NCBI GenBank assembly: GCA_003149915.1
Contig: QAMK01000013.1
Coordinates: 1-8,131 of the forward strand
Source of the DNA: Bacillota bacterium
GTDB lineage: Bacteria; Bacillota_I; Bacilli_A; RF39; UBA660
Reading direction: 5' to 3'
Length of the DNA stretch: 8,131 nt
Position numbers and translations under genes: made by a program. The notes beneath the pieces were generated by a model that saw only the letters and a program-made list of their open reading frames with translations, had not been told where the DNA came from and ran no database searches. Position 1 is the stretch's first letter. Each line of letters begins with the position of its first letter. Shown piece by piece: positions 7,155 through 8,131 of the stretch.

Positions 7155-8018
7155 GTGAAAAAAGAATATAAGCAGGAAATTAGGAATTTACTCCAAATTA
7201 CCGTTGCGTCCATGATTTATGCAGCGGGAATCAGTTTGTTTTTGGATCCGAATAAACTGGCGCCGGGAGGGATTACCGGTATTGCGGTTATTTTGAACAG
7301 ATTGCTTCCGGTTGAAACCGGTACCTTATATTTTCTTTTGAATGTACCGATTGTGCTGCTTGGAATCTGGAAGTTTGGAATTCGATTTATTGCAAAGACA
7401 GCCTATGCGATTACATTGACATCTGTATTTACGAATGTCCTGACACCGATTGGAGCGTTAACAACGGATCTGTTGTTGGCCGGGGCAGCGGGAGGTGTTT
7501 TGATTGCAATAGGAATCGGTTTGATTTTTAAGGCAGGTGCAACTACTGGAGGAACAGATATCATTATTAAAATACTTCGTCAGAAATATCGTCATTTGAA
7601 GACTGGTTTTTTATTTTTGTGTACGGATGTGATTATCGTTACTATTTCCGGATTCGTGTTCCGTGATCTGAATGTGGCATTTTATGCATTGGCAACCGTC
7701 ATAATTAGTGGAAAAGCATTGGATTATGTGCTTTATGGAGGCGATGAGGCAAAAATGTTTTATGTCATTACGGACGAACCGGATCAAATTGGAAGACGTT
7801 TGATGAAAGAATTAGAGGTGGGAGTTACCTTTCTGCAGGGGAAAGGCGGATGGACTGGCAAAGAAAAAAGGGTGATATTCTGCATGGTGCCTAGACGCCT
7901 TGGACCTCAGGTGGAGGAGATTGTAAAGGTGGAAGATTCCCGGGCATTTGTTGTGGTCACCAGTGCAAATGAGATTTACGGAGAAGGATACAAAGATTTT
8001 TTTGGTGAGGTAGTATAA
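7155..8018 (+). CDS. YitT family membrane protein with C-terminal DUF2179
   Basis: Predicted membrane protein of 287 residues starting at GTG with an AGGAGG site. The N-terminal part (about 10-195) carries five to six hydrophobic helices and the family's repeated glycine-rich motifs 'LAPGGITGIA' (35-44) and 'GATTGGTDII' (128-137). The cytoplasmic C-terminal part (about 200-280) is DUF2179, with 'GGWTGKEKRVIFCMV' and 'VVVTSANEIYGEGY' as landmarks. The family (YitT, YpjC, YqfU and others in Bacillus) is widespread in Firmicutes, but its substrate and role are not established to my knowledge. Only 17 bases separate it from the GH42 gene, so it is likely co-transcribed. A role in sugar handling is possible but not shown; it may be a passenger. 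Length and domain order are normal, so it is probably intact. Confidence 0.92.
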   Translation: MKKEYKQEIRNLLQITVASMIYAAGISLFLDPNKLAPGGITGIAVILNRLLPVETGTLYFLLNVPIVLLGIWKFGIRFIAKTAYAITLTSVFTNVLTPIGALTTDLLLAGAAGGVLIAIGIGLIFKAGATTGGTDIIIKILRQKYRHLKTGFLFLCTDVIIVTISGFVFRDLNVAFYALATVIISGKALDYVLYGGDEAKMFYVITDEPDQIGRRLMKELEVGVTFLQGKGGWTGKEKRVIFCMVPRRLGPQVEEIVKVEDSRAFVVVTSANEIYGEGYKDFFGEVV

Positions 8019-8123
8019 GTGGCGGCTGTCTTGATACGTGCAAGGATGCGAGTCGGTCTGCGTATATTGTACCAAGCCGCTAGCGCGGCGGCTAGCCCCA
8101 GGTACGTTTTTCCACCACTTTTT
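8017..8123 (+). other. GC-rich structured segment after the YitT gene (possible structured RNA or mobile-element end)
   Basis: No complete gene is seen here. AAGTGG at 8017-8022 pairs with CCACTT at 8115-8120, enclosing two arms: ATACG at 8034-8038 with CGTAT at 8061-8065, and GTACC at 8069-8073 with GGTAC at 8101-8105, which in turn encloses AGCCGC (8075-8080) paired with GCGGCT (8088-8093). The layout resembles a three-way junction. AGCCGC can also pair with a second GCGGCT copy at 8022-8027, so two folds compete. I do not recognise a known RNA class. The seven As at the window edge could precede a ribosome site for a next gene, making this a leader; equally it could be an insertion-element end. 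Confidence 0.35.
8069..8111 (+). terminator. Candidate intrinsic terminator at the end of the operon
   Basis: The stem GTACC/GGTAC with an inner AGCCGC/GCGGCT stem (loop TAGCGCG at 8081-8087) is followed by one G and then TTTTT at 8107-8111. Of the 38 bases at 8069-8106, 27 are G or C. This could end the operon transcript 50-90 bases after the YitT stop. The seven unpaired bases at 8094-8100 make it less regular than a textbook terminator, and it may belong to the larger structure. Confidence 0.45.
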
Positions 8124-8131
8124 CAAAAAAA

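Noticed and set aside
8019..8106. tRNA or known ribozyme in the tail
   Set aside because: No T-arm consensus or cloverleaf can be drawn although an 'AGCCCCA' is present, and neither the hammerhead core nor an HDV-like double pseudoknot could be fitted.
7812..8126. A - strand open frame reaching into the 3' tail
   Set aside because: Most of it is opposite the YitT DUF2179 coding part, and the remainder crosses the hairpin region. No family features are seen.
8019..8131. HEARO/omega RNA of an IscB element
   Set aside because: A GTGA, like the reported HEARO insertion motif, occurs at 8005-8008, and an A-run that might precede a ribosome site is present. However, the structure does not begin directly after GTGA, no IscB coding sequence is in the window, and I cannot match the RNA consensus from memory.

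Overview
The window looks like part of a carbohydrate-use operon from a low- to mid-GC Gram-positive gut bacterium, most likely a Lachnospiraceae-type Clostridia. This is inferred from the A/T-leaning codon use, the purine-rich Shine-Dalgarno (SD) sites, and the combination of a CUT1 sugar ABC transporter with a YesM/YesN-type two-component system. No marker gene is present, so the taxonomy is a judgement and not a proof. All seven supported genes lie on the + strand and are tightly packed.

Layout. 2-697 is the C-terminal part of a sugar-binding lipoprotein of an ABC importer; its N-terminus lies outside the window. 698-793 is the only sizeable gap between genes and holds a strong hairpin with a GCAA tetraloop. 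794-1675 and 1691-2515 encode the two membrane permeases (MalF-like and MalG-like). 2524-3366 encodes a short AraC-type response regulator, overlapping by four bases (ATGA) with 3363-5081, a membrane histidine kinase. 5086-7137 encodes a GH42 beta-galactosidase with both catalytic glutamates and no signal peptide. 7155-8018 encodes a YitT-family membrane protein with a DUF2179 domain. The last 113 bases (8019-8131) contain no complete gene but hold a GC-rich segment with several nested and competing inverted repeats and a T-run.

How the genes fit together (inference). The kinase probably senses an extracellular sugar or the loaded binding protein and phosphorylates the regulator, which would then activate this or a neighbouring operon. 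The binding protein and the two permeases import a beta-galactoside-containing oligosaccharide, powered by an ATPase encoded elsewhere, because none is seen here. The cytoplasmic GH42 enzyme then removes beta-linked galactose. The job of the YitT protein is unknown. I see no wholly new system. The least explained parts are the structured 3' tail, the capped hairpin after the binding-protein gene, and an eight-A run at the regulator/kinase junction.
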